Assembly: GCF_900099805.1 (NCBI RefSeq)
Contig: NZ_FNDR01000004.1
Location: forward strand, 124,001 to 188,000
DNA length: 64,000 nucleotides
From: Variovorax sp. OV700
Lineage (GTDB): Bacteria; Pseudomonadota; Gammaproteobacteria; Burkholderiales; Burkholderiaceae_C
Direction: 5' to 3'
Shown piece by piece: positions 37,894-47,091 of the stretch; positions within the stretch are counted from its first letter, which is position 1; each line of letters opens with the position of its first letter. The translations under genes were made by a program, and so were the position numbers. The notes below the pieces were generated by a model. The model had not been told where the DNA came from and searched no databases. It saw only the letters and a list, made by a program, of their open reading frames with translations.

Positions 37894-39477
37894 ATGCAGA
37901 AATCAGTTGTCGTGCTCGCCGCGCTCGCGGCCCTGGCGGGTCTTTCATCCGCCGCCGATGCCCCGGTCGAGCTCGACCTGCTGCTGCGCGGCGGCACCGT
38001 CTACACCGGCGATTCGAACGAGCCCACCATGGGCGACGTCGGCATCCTGGGCGACCGCATCGTCTTCGCGGGGCCGAAGGCGCCGGCGCAATTCAGTGCG
38101 CGGCGGACCATCGACGCCACGGGCATGGTCGTGGCGCCGGGCTTCGTCGACGCGCACACCCACGCCGATGCCGACCTGCTTTCCACCGATCCGCAGAAGC
38201 GCCTGAACATTCCCTTTCTCACCCAGGGCGTGACCACCGCCGTCATCGGCAACGACGGCTTTGGCGGCTTCGACATCGCGGCGCAGACGAAGCGGTTGCG
38301 TTCGGCGCCGGTGGGAACCAACGTGGCCATGTACGTGGGATTCGGCCCGGTGCGCATCAGCCAGCTCGGCGAAGCCAATCGCACGCCCACGCCCGAGCAG
38401 CTCGACGCGATGCGCCAGCATGTGAGCCGGGCCATGTGCGACGGTGCGCTGGGCCTATCGACCGGTCTTTTCTATCCGCCGCAGAATTTCTCGAAGACCG
38501 AGGAGGTCATCGAGCTCGCGAAGGTCGCGGCCCGGCACGGCGGGCTCTACGACAGCCACATCCGCGACGAGTCGATGTACAACATCGGACTGAAAGGCGC
38601 CATCGAGGAAGTGATCCGCATCGGCCGCGAAGCCCGCCTGCCGGTGCACGTGGCGCAAATCAAGGCGCTGGGCGTGGACGTGCAGGGCCAGAGCGGCGAC
38701 ATCATCCGCCGCATCGAAAAGGAGCGTGCCGCCGGGCTCGACATCACGGCCGACCACTATCCGTGGACGGCATCGAGCACGCGCTTCTCGGCCGCGCTGG
38801 TGCCGCCATGGGCTGTCGACGGCGGCCGAGAGGCCATGCTCAAGCGCTTTGACGATGCGGCGGTGCAGGAGCGCCTGCGAACCGGCGTGCGCGAGAACCT
38901 GCGCCTGCGCGGCGGTCCCGAGACGATCCTGTTTTCGGCCGGCAGCACCAAGTACGTCGGCAAGACGCTGGCCGACGTGGCCAAGACCTCGAATGCCGAT
39001 CCGGTGGATGCTGCCATTGCCGTGCTGCGTGACGGCGACCTGATGATCGCCTCGTTCAACCAGAGCGACGACGACGTGCGCGCGTTCATGAAGCGGCCAT
39101 GGGTCATGACCTCGTCCGACTCTTCGCTGGGCCATCCGCGCGCCTACGGCACCTTCGCGCGCAAGTACGACCAGTACGTGGTGAAGGAACGCACGATCTC
39201 GCTCGGGCAATTCATCCGCAGCAGTTCATCGCTGACCGCCGACACGCTGGGACTGAAGCAGCGCGGGCACCTGCGGCCAGGCTACTACGCCGACGTGGTC
39301 GTGTTCGACCCCGCGCGCTATGCCGCCCGGGCCACCTACACGCAGCCTGCGCTGCTGTCCGAGGGCGTGGTCACGGTGCTGGTGAACGGCCGGCTCGCGG
39401 TGGACGGCGGCAAGCCCACCGGCGTTGGCGCGGGGCAAGCGCTGCTGCGCACGCCGAAGGCCGGCAGCTGCACCTGA
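37894..39477 (+). CDS. exported D-aminoacylase / N-acyl-D-amino-acid deacylase family amidohydrolase
   Basis: Amidohydrolase of 527 aa with a signal peptide (first 20 residues), so periplasmic. The metal-binding HTHADADL motif is at 88-95, and the ADHYPW, SSDSSLGHPRAYGTF and C-terminal GHLRPGYYADVVVFDP motifs mark the D-aminoacylase / dihydroorotase-like subfamily. Members remove acyl groups from N-acyl-D-amino acids or hydrolyse related D-amides. The start MQKSVVVLAALAAL follows an untranslated gap of about 115 bases after the TPR gene. The neighbouring amidase and pyroglutamyl peptidase suggest a shared theme of modified amino acid use. Confidence 0.87.
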   Translation: MQKSVVVLAALAALAGLSSAADAPVELDLLLRGGTVYTGDSNEPTMGDVGILGDRIVFAGPKAPAQFSARRTIDATGMVVAPGFVDAHTHADADLLSTDPQKRLNIPFLTQGVTTAVIGNDGFGGFDIAAQTKRLRSAPVGTNVAMYVGFGPVRISQLGEANRTPTPEQLDAMRQHVSRAMCDGALGLSTGLFYPPQNFSKTEEVIELAKVAARHGGLYDSHIRDESMYNIGLKGAIEEVIRIGREARLPVHVAQIKALGVDVQGQSGDIIRRIEKERAAGLDITADHYPWTASSTRFSAALVPPWAVDGGREAMLKRFDDAAVQERLRTGVRENLRLRGGPETILFSAGSTKYVGKTLADVAKTSNADPVDAAIAVLRDGDLMIASFNQSDDDVRAFMKRPWVMTSSDSSLGHPRAYGTFARKYDQYVVKERTISLGQFIRSSSSLTADTLGLKQRGHLRPGYYADVVVFDPARYAARATYTQPALLSEGVVTVLVNGRLAVDGGKPTGVGAGQALLRTPKAGSCT

Positions 39478-39507
39478 GGAGGCGCGCGCTTTTGCGGCTT
39501 CGGCGGC

Positions 39508-40200
39508 TCAGTTCTTCTCGAGATGCCGCCGCTGGTCGTAGGTCGGCTGCGGCGGCAGGTCGGCAAGATGCCGCGTGTCGGCCCAGTCGACGATCTCGAT
39601 CGCATCGGGCATCGCGGGATCGGCGATGCGGATGCGGTTGAAGCCCGCATTGGGGATGTCGCTCTGGCGCGGCCCGCTGAGGCTGAGCCCGCGCGCGGTG
39701 CGCCATACCATGTCGAGCACTCCCCCATGGGTGACCACGATCAAGTGCTGTCCGCGATGCGTGGCGGCCAGGGTTCCGAGCGCCGCGACGATGCGCGCGT
39801 GGAATTCGCGCGCCGACTCGCCCTCGGGCATGGCATGGTCCTCGCGAAACTCCAGCCATTGCTCCCAAGCGCGCGGATGCAACGCCTGGATCTCGTCGGC
39901 CCGCATGCCTTCGACAACGCCGAAGTGCTGCTCGCGCAAACCCGCCGACGTGACCACCGGCAGCGACAGCTGCAACGCTGCGGGCGCGGCGGTCTGCTGT
40001 GCGCGCATGAGGTCGCTGCTGATGATGTGCTGTGCCGTCTCACCCGCCAGCCGCAGTCCGAGGCGCCGCGCCTGCTCGTGTCCCATGTCGTTGAGCGGCA
40101 CGTCCGCGTGCCCCTGGAAGCGCAGTTCGCGGTTCCAGGCGGTTTCGCCGTGGCGGATCAGGATGAGCTCGGTCGTGGATTCGGGTTTGGGCGTGGGCAT
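39508..40200 (-). CDS. histidine phosphatase family protein (phosphoglycerate mutase-like)
   Basis: Histidine phosphatase of 230 aa. The RHGE motif is at 16-19 (LILIRHGETAWNR), the second histidine is in VVTHGGVLD, and the EGESAREFHAR segment is typical of GpmB/CobC-like enzymes. Substrate cannot be assigned; many members are phosphatases of unknown specificity and few are real mutases. The start was set at MPTPKPESTTEL. It lies convergent with the D-aminoacylase gene with 30 bases between and divergent from the hydrolase, 180 bases apart. Confidence 0.88.
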   Translation of the reverse strand: MPTPKPESTTELILIRHGETAWNRELRFQGHADVPLNDMGHEQARRLGLRLAGETAQHIISSDLMRAQQTAAPAALQLSLPVVTSAGLREQHFGVVEGMRADEIQALHPRAWEQWLEFREDHAMPEGESAREFHARIVAALGTLAATHRGQHLIVVTHGGVLDMVWRTARGLSLSGPRQSDIPNAGFNRIRIADPAMPDAIEIVDWADTRHLADLPPQPTYDQRRHLEKN

Positions 40201-40380
40201 GGAACGTCCATTCTCCACTGCGTGCGTGACGCACAGGCCCTCGATGGCCCCATCTGTTGCATGGCCGCCACCTGCGGCGGGGGCGGTGGCGAAAGCGTGC
40301 CGGCTCAGGCGCCCAAAAAAACCCTCGCCGAGAAACCTATGCCCGCTGCGCCAGATCGCCCGATCACGCAGAATGGTCCC

Positions 40381-41082
40381 ATGCCGAATCTTGTCATGCT
40401 GCCTGGCCTCGCCTGCGACGAGCGCCTGTGGGAAGCGCAGCTTCCCGTCCTCCCGCCTGCGTTCGAAGCCCGTGTGAGCGATGCCCACACGCGGCACGAC
40501 ACCATCGAGGCCATGGCCGCGGCCGTGCTGCGCGAACACCCCGGTCCGCTCGTGCTCTGCGGCGCGTCGATGGGCGGCATGATCGCGATGGAAGCCGCGC
40601 GGCAAGCGCCCGAGCGCATCGCCGGGCTCGCGCTGCTGGGCACCAATCCGCGGCCCGAGGCGCCCGACATGTACGAACTGCGCGAGGGCGCGATCGAATT
40701 GTTCGAGCAAGGCGATCTGCGCGAGGTGATCGAACCGAACGTCGTTTTCGCATTTCATCCTGCGCAAGCCGCCGACGAGGCGCTGGTGCAGCGATATTTG
40801 GAGATCGTGCTGGACGCCGGCGCGCAGCAGCTGATCCGGCAGAACCGCGCGGTGATGCGCCGCCCCGATGCGCGCGCCCACCTGCCCTCGCTGCGCGCGC
40901 CGGTGCTGCTGGTCTGCGGCGATACCGACCGGCTGGCACCGCCCGCCTGCACGCGCGAAATCGCGGCGCTGGTGCCGCACGCCGAAGTCGTGTGGGTGGC
41001 CCAATGCGGCCACATGCTGACCATGGAGAAGCCTGCGTTCGTCAACGCGGCGCTGCTCTCCTGGCTGGGTCAGTGGAGCTGA
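40381..41082 (+). CDS. alpha/beta hydrolase
   Basis: Alpha/beta-hydrolase fold protein of 233 aa. The nucleophile elbow is CGASMGGM (G-x-S-x-G), preceded by [11 protein letters not shown] (oxyanion-loop LPG) and followed by [13 protein letters not shown] with the catalytic aspartate and CGHML with the histidine. The substrate is unknown. The start is uncertain: an in-frame ATG (MPAAPDRPI) lies 42 bases upstream, but the chosen MPNLVMLPG start fits the first strand. Its 3' end overlaps the convergent pcp gene by 13 bases. Confidence 0.85.
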   Translation: MPNLVMLPGLACDERLWEAQLPVLPPAFEARVSDAHTRHDTIEAMAAAVLREHPGPLVLCGASMGGMIAMEAARQAPERIAGLALLGTNPRPEAPDMYELREGAIELFEQGDLREVIEPNVVFAFHPAQAADEALVQRYLEIVLDAGAQQLIRQNRAVMRRPDARAHLPSLRAPVLLVCGDTDRLAPPACTREIAALVPHAEVVWVAQCGHMLTMEKPAFVNAALLSWLGQWS

Positions 41083-41729
41083 CCGCCGGTTTCCGCAATG
41101 TCTTTTTCAACGGCCAGCGCGCAAGCCACTGCAACGCGCAGCGCCTCGACCATGGTGGCCAGCGACATGCTCGGCACTCCCGGAAAACGCGCCGCCTGCT
41201 CGGGCAGGTACGGGATGTGGATGAAGCCGCCGCGCTGCCCCGGCACGGGGTGCGTGACCATACGGTGCATCAGGCCGTAGAAGATGTGGTTGCAAACGAA
41301 GGTGCCCGCGGTGTTCGACACGGATGCCGGCACGCCGGCTGCGCGCAGATCGCGAACCATGGCCTTGATGGGCAGCGTCGAGAAATACGCCGCCGGCGCG
41401 CCGGGCATCACGGGCACGTCGATGGGCTGCCGGCCCGCGTTGTCGGCAATGCGGCCGTCGTCGATGTTGATGGCCACCCGCTCGGGCGTGATCTCGGCAC
41501 GGCCGCCAGCCTGGCCGATGCACAGCACCAGCTCGGGCCGCAGTTCCTCCATCGCGCTCGCAAGCGCCTCGATCGACTGGCCGAAGACGCAGGGCATCTG
41601 GCGCGCATGCACGGTGGCGCGGCCGCACTTCCAGCCGTCGAGCGCCCGCACGGCCTCCCACGAAGGGTTGAGGGCTTCGCGGTCGAACGGATCGAACCCG
41701 GTCAGCAGGACGTTGGTTCGCTGCGCCAC
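41070..41729 (-). CDS. pcp: pyroglutamyl-peptidase I
   Basis: Pyrrolidone-carboxylate peptidase, 219 aa, peptidase C15. It cleaves N-terminal pyroglutamate from peptides. The catalytic residues can be placed as E83 in TPERVAIN, C146 in [14 protein letters not shown] and H171 in [12 protein letters not shown]. The start is GTG and lies 17 bases after the pxpA stop. Pairing with pxpBCA gives a pathway from pyroglutamyl peptide to 5-oxoproline to glutamate. It overlaps the convergent hydrolase gene by 13 bases. Confidence 0.93.
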   Translation of the reverse strand: MAQRTNVLLTGFDPFDREALNPSWEAVRALDGWKCGRATVHARQMPCVFGQSIEALASAMEELRPELVLCIGQAGGRAEITPERVAINIDDGRIADNAGRQPIDVPVMPGAPAAYFSTLPIKAMVRDLRAAGVPASVSNTAGTFVCNHIFYGLMHRMVTHPVPGQRGGFIHIPYLPEQAARFPGVPSMSLATMVEALRVAVACALAVEKDIAETGGQLH

Positions 41730-41746
41730 GGTGTAACGGCGCCCGC

Positions 41747-42487
41747 TCAGGCCACCGCGCGAACCGCGATGCCTTCTAGCTGGAGGCGGTCGCGGATGCG
41801 CCGCGCAAACTCCAGTGCGTGGGCGCCGTCGCCATGCAGGCACACGGTCTGGGCATTGACTGGCACGGTGCTGCCGTCGATGGCCGTCACCTTGCGGTCG
41901 CGTACCAGCGAGAGCGTCTGGGCGAGCGACTGTTCTTCGTCTTCGATGAGCGCACCGGGCTGGCTGCGCGGCACCAGGCTGCCGTCGGGCATGTAGCCGC
42001 GGTCGGCAAACACCTCTTCGACGGGCGTGAGGCCGGCGCGGCGCGCGGCGTCGATCATGCCGCTGCCCGCCAGGCCGAAAAATTTGAGAGAAGGATCGAA
42101 ACGCCGCACCGCTTCGCACAGCGCGTCGGCGAGTTCGGGCTCCTTCACGGCCTGGTTGTAGAGCTGGCCGTGCGCCTTCACGTGCGAGAGCTTGCCGCCT
42201 TCGGCCTTGACGATCGCGGCCAGTGCGCCGACCTGGTAGAGCACGTTGGCCACGATCTCGTCGGGTGGAAGATGCATGGTGCTGCGGCCGAAGTTTTCCC
42301 GATCGGGAAAGCTCGGATGAGCGCCGATGGCCACGCCATGTTCGATGGCCCAGCGCACGCACTGCCGCATGGTCTTGGCGTCGCCCGCATGCCAGCCGCA
42401 CGCGATGTTGGCCGAGCTCACGAGGCCGAGCAGCGCTTCATCGCTGCCGGCGCCTTCACCGAGATCGGCATTGAGGTCGATTTGCAT
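41747..42487 (-). CDS. pxpA: 5-oxoprolinase subunit PxpA (LamB/YcsF family)
   Basis: PxpA, 246 aa, formerly YbgL/LamB. It begins [12 protein letters not shown], with the following [26 protein letters not shown] and VKAHGQLYN motifs defining the family. With PxpB and PxpC it forms the ATP-dependent prokaryotic 5-oxoprolinase that opens pyroglutamate to glutamate. It is separated by 59 bases from pxpC upstream and 17 from pcp downstream. A longer reading frame upstream is not protein-like. Confidence 0.95.
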   Translation of the reverse strand: MQIDLNADLGEGAGSDEALLGLVSSANIACGWHAGDAKTMRQCVRWAIEHGVAIGAHPSFPDRENFGRSTMHLPPDEIVANVLYQVGALAAIVKAEGGKLSHVKAHGQLYNQAVKEPELADALCEAVRRFDPSLKFFGLAGSGMIDAARRAGLTPVEEVFADRGYMPDGSLVPRSQPGALIEDEEQSLAQTLSLVRDRKVTAIDGSTVPVNAQTVCLHGDGAHALEFARRIRDRLQLEGIAVRAVA

Positions 42488-42546
42488 AAGCTTTGTTCCT
42501 TCGTCGAGCGCTGAGGCAGGCCGGCGCGCGCCTGCTGATTGCAAGT

Positions 42547-43545
42547 CTATGCCGGTCTCGTCCAACCCGCAGCCGCAAGCCCTTGCGCCACCTGCGCCAG
42601 ATAGCGCTGCTGATCGGCCCATGCCTCGAGCGCCTCGGCCATGTCGACCTGCACCAGCCTCAACCGGCCGTCGAGCGGTGCCTGTGCGAGCTTCCACAGG
42701 TCGGCGCGGATCACCACGCCGATGCGCGGATAGCCGCCGGTGGTCTGCGCGTCGCCCATCAAGATGATCGGCTGGCCCGAGGGCGGAACCTGGATGGTGC
42801 CGGGGATGACACCCGACGAGAGCATGTCGGAACTGCGCTTGCGCTTGAGCTCCGCGCCCGCGAGGCGGCTCCCCATGCGGTTGCTCTGCGCCGTGATGCG
42901 CCAGCGTTCGCTCCAGAGCTGCGCGTGCGAGGCCACGGTGAACTGGTCGAACTCGGGGCCCGGCAGCACGCGCAGGGCGATGGAGCCGTCGCTTTCTTCG
43001 GGGCCCCAGTCGGGTCCGCGCAGGCCGAAGGGGCGGCGGGCGAGTTGGTCGGCATCGAGCGCCGTGGCGCCCAGTGCGAGCCGGTCGCCCTTGCGCAGCG
43101 CGCGGCCCTGATGGCCGCCGAAGCCCGCCTTCAGGTCGGTGCTGCGCGAGCCGAGCACCGGCGGCACGTCGATGCCGCCCGCCACGGCGAGCCAGCTGCG
43201 CAACCCGGCCTTTTTCGCGCCGGCTGCATTGGCGCCCGCGAGCGTCACCGTTTGGCCTGCCGCGACCGGCACGCTCCAGCAGGGCCAGAGCGGCGCGCCG
43301 TCGAGCCGGGCGCCGAAGCCGTCTCCCACCAGCGCGATGCGGGTGGCGGTTTCGAAGCGGATCTCGCAACCGCCCATGGTGATCTCGAGACCCGCCGCCG
43401 CGTCGGTGTTGCCGACCAGCCGGTTCGCCAGCGTGAGCGCCAGCACGTCGAGTGCGCCGCCGGGACAGATGCCCAACTGGCGATGTCCGTGCCGCCCCAG
43501 GTCTTGCACCGAGGCCAGCATGCCGGGCTTCTGGACCAGCATCAT
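42547..43545 (-). CDS. pxpC: 5-oxoprolinase subunit PxpC (biotin-dependent carboxyltransferase family)
   Basis: PxpC, 332 aa, carboxyltransferase A/B domain family, also called allophanate hydrolase subunit 2-like. It opens with [23 protein letters not shown] and contains [25 protein letters not shown] and the GSRLAG-EL and [25 protein letters not shown] motifs. The start overlaps the pxpB stop. The PxpB-PxpC pair resembles urea amidolyase domains, but in context with pxpA and pcp the 5-oxoprolinase role is strongly favoured. Confidence 0.95.
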   Translation of the reverse strand: MMLVQKPGMLASVQDLGRHGHRQLGICPGGALDVLALTLANRLVGNTDAAAGLEITMGGCEIRFETATRIALVGDGFGARLDGAPLWPCWSVPVAAGQTVTLAGANAAGAKKAGLRSWLAVAGGIDVPPVLGSRSTDLKAGFGGHQGRALRKGDRLALGATALDADQLARRPFGLRGPDWGPEESDGSIALRVLPGPEFDQFTVASHAQLWSERWRITAQSNRMGSRLAGAELKRKRSSDMLSSGVIPGTIQVPPSGQPIILMGDAQTTGGYPRIGVVIRADLWKLAQAPLDGRLRLVQVDMAEALEAWADQQRYLAQVAQGLAAAGWTRPA

Positions 43546-44210
43546 GTGATGTGCACGCTTTCGACGACGAAGCGCACGCGGTCGCCCGGACGCAGCAGGG
43601 TGGGCGGCTCGGCCGAAGGATCGAAGAGCTCAAGCGAGGTGCGGCCGATCAGCTGCCAGCCGCCCGGCGACACCAGCGGATAGATGCCGGTCTGCTCGCC
43701 GCCGATGCCGACCGAGCGCGCGGGCACCGCGGTGCGCGGCTCGGACCGGCGCGGCGTGGCCAGTTCGGGTGGCAGTCCGCCCATGAAAGCGAAGCCGGGC
43801 AGGAACCCGAGCAGATAGACCACGTAGTCGGCCGCACTATGCCGCCGCACCACTTCGGCCTGCGTGAGCCCGGTGTGTGCCGCCACGTCGGCAAGGTCGG
43901 GGCCATGCTCGCCGCCGTACGCCACCGGAATTTCCACCCTGCGGCCTTCGATGGCGGTGGCCGACAACCGGGGCCAGGCCTCGTTGACCCGCGCCATCAG
44001 CGCCTCGATGTCGATCGCGGTCGGGTCGAAAGTCAGCGTGAGATTGTTCATGCCAGGCAGCACCTCGCCCACACCGGCCCACCGCTCGACCTCCGCGCCC
44101 AGCGCCCAGATCCGTTGTTGCTGCGCCAGCGTGGCCGGCGGCGGCAGCTCGCACAGCAGCGCCGCGTCGCCGAGCGGATGCAGGCGAGGCAAAGGAGGTC
44201 GGCTATTCAC
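43542..44210 (-). CDS. pxpB: 5-oxoprolinase subunit PxpB
   Basis: PxpB, 222 aa, carboxyltransferase C/D domain family (allophanate hydrolase subunit 1-like). Motifs are [11 protein letters not shown] at the start, the [26 protein letters not shown] segment, and the [24 protein letters not shown] segment. The stop overlaps the pxpC start by four bases. Its start overlaps the coaD 3' end by eight bases, which ties this catabolic operon to the essential coaD gene. Confidence 0.95.
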   Translation of the reverse strand: MNSRPPLPRLHPLGDAALLCELPPPATLAQQQRIWALGAEVERWAGVGEVLPGMNNLTLTFDPTAIDIEALMARVNEAWPRLSATAIEGRRVEIPVAYGGEHGPDLADVAAHTGLTQAEVVRRHSAADYVVYLLGFLPGFAFMGGLPPELATPRRSEPRTAVPARSVGIGGEQTGIYPLVSPGGWQLIGRTSLELFDPSAEPPTLLRPGDRVRFVVESVHIT

Positions 44211-44706
44211 GACCGAGGCTGCGCACCTTGGCTGCTAGCTGCTTCTCCACATCGGGTGAAACGAACTTGTGGACCTCGCCGCCGAGCATGGCGATTTCGC
44301 GCACGAAGGTGCTCGAGATGAACTGGTACTTGTCGCTGGGCGTCAGGAACACGGTCTCCACGTCGGGCATCAGCGAGCGGTTCATGCCCGCGAGCTGAAA
44401 CTCGTAGTCGAAGTCGGTCACGGCACGCAGGCCGCGCACCATCGCCTTGCCACCGCGCACCACCACGAAATCGCGCAGCAAGCCCGAAAAGCTCTCGACC
44501 GTGACCTGGTCGCTGTACGGCTTCACCGCCTCGCGCGCCATCTCGATACGCTCCTGCAGGGAGAACAGCGCCTTCTTGTGATGGCCCGCCGCAACCGCGA
44601 CGATGACCTTCGAGAAAAGCTGGGTTGCACGCCGCACCACGTCCTCGTGGCCGAGGGTGATGGGATCGAAAGTGCCGGGATAAACCGCGATCACGTTGCT
44701 GGCCAT
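44203..44706 (-). CDS. coaD: pantetheine-phosphate adenylyltransferase
   Basis: CoaD, 167 aa, the penultimate step of coenzyme A synthesis. [20 protein letters not shown] carries the nucleotidyltransferase TxGH motif, and [23 protein letters not shown] and the SSTFVREIA segment are standard. The chosen start ([13 protein letters not shown]) is preferred over an in-frame ATG five codons upstream. It is downstream of rsmD, the usual pair. In many betaproteobacteria the YfhL ferredoxin follows directly; here pxpB does instead. Confidence 0.96.
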   Translation of the reverse strand: MASNVIAVYPGTFDPITLGHEDVVRRATQLFSKVIVAVAAGHHKKALFSLQERIEMAREAVKPYSDQVTVESFSGLLRDFVVVRGGKAMVRGLRAVTDFDYEFQLAGMNRSLMPDVETVFLTPSDKYQFISSTFVREIAMLGGEVHKFVSPDVEKQLAAKVRSLGRE

Positions 44707-44747
44707 GGTCTTCTTCCTCATGCAGCCGGTGCGGCCTGTCCGGCGGA

Positions 44748-45413
44748 TTATGCAGTCCCGTTTGCAGCCTGCCGCAGCAGGTGCGCATGGACTGCCCCCG
44801 CCTTTAAGTAACGAAAACCAACAAGGCCGATGGCGGCAAGCTCTTCGTCGTTCCAGCGGCGCGGCGCTTCAAGGTAAACGGCGCCTCCGGCTTTCACGGC
44901 CCGCGCCGCGGCACGCAGAGCAGGTTCGTAGAGGGCGACGTTGTCGAAAGGCGGGTCGAGAAACACGGCATCCAGGCTGCCGGCAGTCGTGCGTTCAAGC
45001 GCGGTGAGCCCGTTGCCCCGCTCGATGCGAACGGCTTCGGCCGAGAGCTTGGTCTTGGCGGCCTGGAGCTGCGCCACCAGCGCGGCATCCTGCTCGCACA
45101 GCAGAACGCTCGCAGCGCCGCGCGAAGCCGCCTCCAGCCCGAGCGCTCCCGTCCCGGCGAAGGCATCGACGCATTGCCAGCCCGGCAGTTCGCCGCCCCC
45201 TGCGCCAGCCATGCTCGCGAGCCAGTTGAACAGCGTTTCCCGTACGCGATCGGGCGTGGGCCGCAGGCCGGGCTTGTCGGCCACCGAAAGACGACTGCGC
45301 TTCCACTGGCCTCCGATGATGCGCACCTCACGCGGCAGCGCTTTCGAACGCGCGGGGGACGGCGATGGCTTCGACGTGGGACGCTGGGCGGCTGCGGCTT
45401 TCTTCTGGGACAT
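44748..45413 (-). CDS. rsmD: 16S rRNA guanine-N2-methyltransferase RsmD
   Basis: RsmD, 221 aa, which methylates G966 of 16S rRNA using SAM. The N-terminal extension is lysine- and serine-rich and unlikely to be structured. The core begins [15 protein letters not shown], followed by [32 protein letters not shown] (SAM site) and the catalytic DPPFDN. It lies 41 bases upstream of coaD and 30 bases downstream of argO on the same strand. rsmD-coaD order is conserved across proteobacteria. Confidence 0.95.
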   Translation of the reverse strand: MSQKKAAAAQRPTSKPSPSPARSKALPREVRIIGGQWKRSRLSVADKPGLRPTPDRVRETLFNWLASMAGAGGGELPGWQCVDAFAGTGALGLEAASRGAASVLLCEQDAALVAQLQAAKTKLSAEAVRIERGNGLTALERTTAGSLDAVFLDPPFDNVALYEPALRAAARAVKAGGAVYLEAPRRWNDEELAAIGLVGFRYLKAGAVHAHLLRQAANGTA

Positions 45414-45443
45414 GAGGCGAGCTTAACGCCCCCGCACGAGCCT

Positions 45444-46079
45444 CTATGTGCCGAGCAAGGCGCGCCGTGCCAGCAGCGCGGCCAGCACCAGCATCGTCCC
45501 GCCGATCAGCGCATCGAGCATCTGCCAGGCACGCGGACGCGCGAAGACCGGCGCCAGCCATCGCGCCCCAAAGCCCAGCGCCGAGAACCACAGCGCGCTG
45601 GCCAGTGCCGAGCCCGCGACGAACCAGGCCTTGAGCGAGCCGCCGTACTGGGCGCCGGTGCTGCCCACGAGCAGCACGGTGTCCAGGTAGACATGCGGGT
45701 TCAGCAAGGTGAAGCCTGCCGCCTGCGCCAGCACGGCTGTTCGCGAGAACGATGTGCCATGGGCCGCGGCCTGCAATGCGCCGGGCTGGCGCGAACGCCA
45801 CAGCGCACGCAGGCCGTACGCGCCCAGGAACAGCGCGCCAAGCCCTGCGAGTGCGCTGGCGAATGCCGGCTTCCCCTTCAGCGCCTGCGCCATTCCGGCC
45901 ACGCCTGCCGCGATCAAAACCGCATCGCTGGCAGCGCAGAACAGCACCACCGCGCTCACATGCTCGCGCCGCAAGCCCTGGCGCAGCACGTAGGCGTTTT
46001 GGGCGCCGATGGCGACGATGAGCACCAGGCTCATGACGAGCCCGTTGATGAATGCGGTGGTGATCTGTTCGTAAGCCAT
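45444..46079 (-). CDS. argO: LysE/ArgO-family amino acid exporter
   Basis: LysE/ArgO exporter of 211 aa, an inner membrane protein with about six membrane segments. The LVIAIGAQNAYVLRQGLRREHV motif near residue 20 and LNPHVYLDTVLLVG in the middle are typical. These proteins export arginine or lysine (canavanine in E. coli ArgO). The gene is divergent from the ArgP-like regulator with 85 bases between, the classical argP/argO arrangement. The lysine or arginine preference is not visible. Confidence 0.92.
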   Translation of the reverse strand: MAYEQITTAFINGLVMSLVLIVAIGAQNAYVLRQGLRREHVSAVVLFCAASDAVLIAAGVAGMAQALKGKPAFASALAGLGALFLGAYGLRALWRSRQPGALQAAAHGTSFSRTAVLAQAAGFTLLNPHVYLDTVLLVGSTGAQYGGSLKAWFVAGSALASALWFSALGFGARWLAPVFARPRAWQMLDALIGGTMLVLAALLARRALLGT

Positions 46080-46103
46080 GGCGCTAGCTTGCCGCCGCGA
46101 ATC

Positions 46104-46117
46104 AGTTAATACAAACT
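46104..46117. promoter_or_regulatory. possible ArgP-binding site between argO and argP
   Basis: AGTT-N6-AACT lies in the 85-base divergent region, in an AT-rich part of an otherwise GC-rich sequence. It has the short dyad expected of a LysR-type box. It is a candidate only; nothing else in the window matches it. Confidence 0.4.
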
Positions 46118-46164
46118 AAACTTCCTACGCCATATTCAGTTTTTCTAATCACTCGCAAAGAGGC

Positions 46165-47082
46165 ATGCTCGATTACGCCGCCCTGAACGCATTGGCCGCC
46201 GTGGTGCGCGAAGGCAGCTTCGAGCGTGCGGCCCGCGCGCTGAACGTCACGCCATCGGCCGTCTCACAGCGCGTAAAGCTGCTCGAAGAGCGCACGGGCG
46301 GTGCGCTGGTGGTGCGCGGCCAGCCCTGCGTGGCCACCGAAGCCGGGCAGCAGCTGTGCCGCCACATCGAGCGCGTGGGCATGCTGGAGCACGAGCTGCG
46401 CGACGCCCTGCCCTCACTGGGCATGGGCGGCGGGAGCGGCAGCGCGGGCGAGCGGGTCACGGTGCGCGTGGCGGTGAACGCCGACAGCCTCGCCACCTGG
46501 TTCATGGCGGCCGCCGCGGCCTTTGCACAGCAGGAAGAATCGGCCCTGCTCGACCTGACCGTGGACGACCAGGACCACACCGCCGAGCGCCTGCGAAGCG
46601 GCGCGGTGCTGGCGGCCGTCACCGCCTCGGCGCAGCCGGTGGCGGGCTGCAACAGCGAGGCCCTGGGCGCCATGCACTACGTGGCGGCCGCAAGCCCGGA
46701 GTTCGTGCGACGCTACTTCGGCAAGGACGTGGATGCGCGCACATTGGGCAACGCACCCAGCCTGGTGTTCGACCGGAAAGACCGGCTGCAGGCACGTTGG
46801 GTGCGGCGCATCTGCCATCGCAGCATCGAGACGCCGCGGCACTGGCTGCCCTCGGCGCAGGGTTTCGTCGACGCGGCGCGCGCCGGCATGGGCTGGGGCA
46901 TGCTCCCGGCCAGCATGGCGGCCGACGCGCTGCGCTCGGGCGCGCTGGTGGAATTGGTGCCCGGTTCGGCGCTGCAGGTGCCGCTCTACTGGCAGCAGGC
47001 GCGCGCGGCGCCGCAACTGCTCGAACGGCTCAAGGCGGCGGTGCGCGCGGCTGCCAAAAGCGGGGCGCACGCGCTGCGCTGA
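46165..47082 (+). CDS. argP: LysR-family regulator ArgP (IciA)
   Basis: ArgP/IciA-like regulator of 305 aa. The helix-turn-helix LNALAAVVREGSFERAARALNVTPSAVSQRVKLLEER is at the start, and the effector domain contains NADSLATWF, seen in ArgP. E. coli ArgP activates argO with arginine and is silenced by lysine. Divergence from the LysE/ArgO exporter gene strongly supports ArgP rather than a general LysR. It is convergent with the M16 peptidase genes, with only nine bases between the ends. Confidence 0.92.
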   Translation: MLDYAALNALAAVVREGSFERAARALNVTPSAVSQRVKLLEERTGGALVVRGQPCVATEAGQQLCRHIERVGMLEHELRDALPSLGMGGGSGSAGERVTVRVAVNADSLATWFMAAAAAFAQQEESALLDLTVDDQDHTAERLRSGAVLAAVTASAQPVAGCNSEALGAMHYVAAASPEFVRRYFGKDVDARTLGNAPSLVFDRKDRLQARWVRRICHRSIETPRHWLPSAQGFVDAARAGMGWGMLPASMAADALRSGALVELVPGSALQVPLYWQQARAAPQLLERLKAAVRAAAKSGAHALR

Positions 47083-47091
47083 GAACGCCCG

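Noticed and set aside
40201..40380. Possible coding region between the histidine phosphatase and hydrolase genes
   Set aside because: Frames crossing it are extensions of the neighbours without protein-like features; it is more likely a divergent promoter region.
42547..44210. pxpB and pxpC as urea carboxylase/allophanate hydrolase parts
   Set aside because: The pair is linked with pxpA and pcp, not with biotin carboxylase or amidase domains, so 5-oxoprolinase is the better reading.
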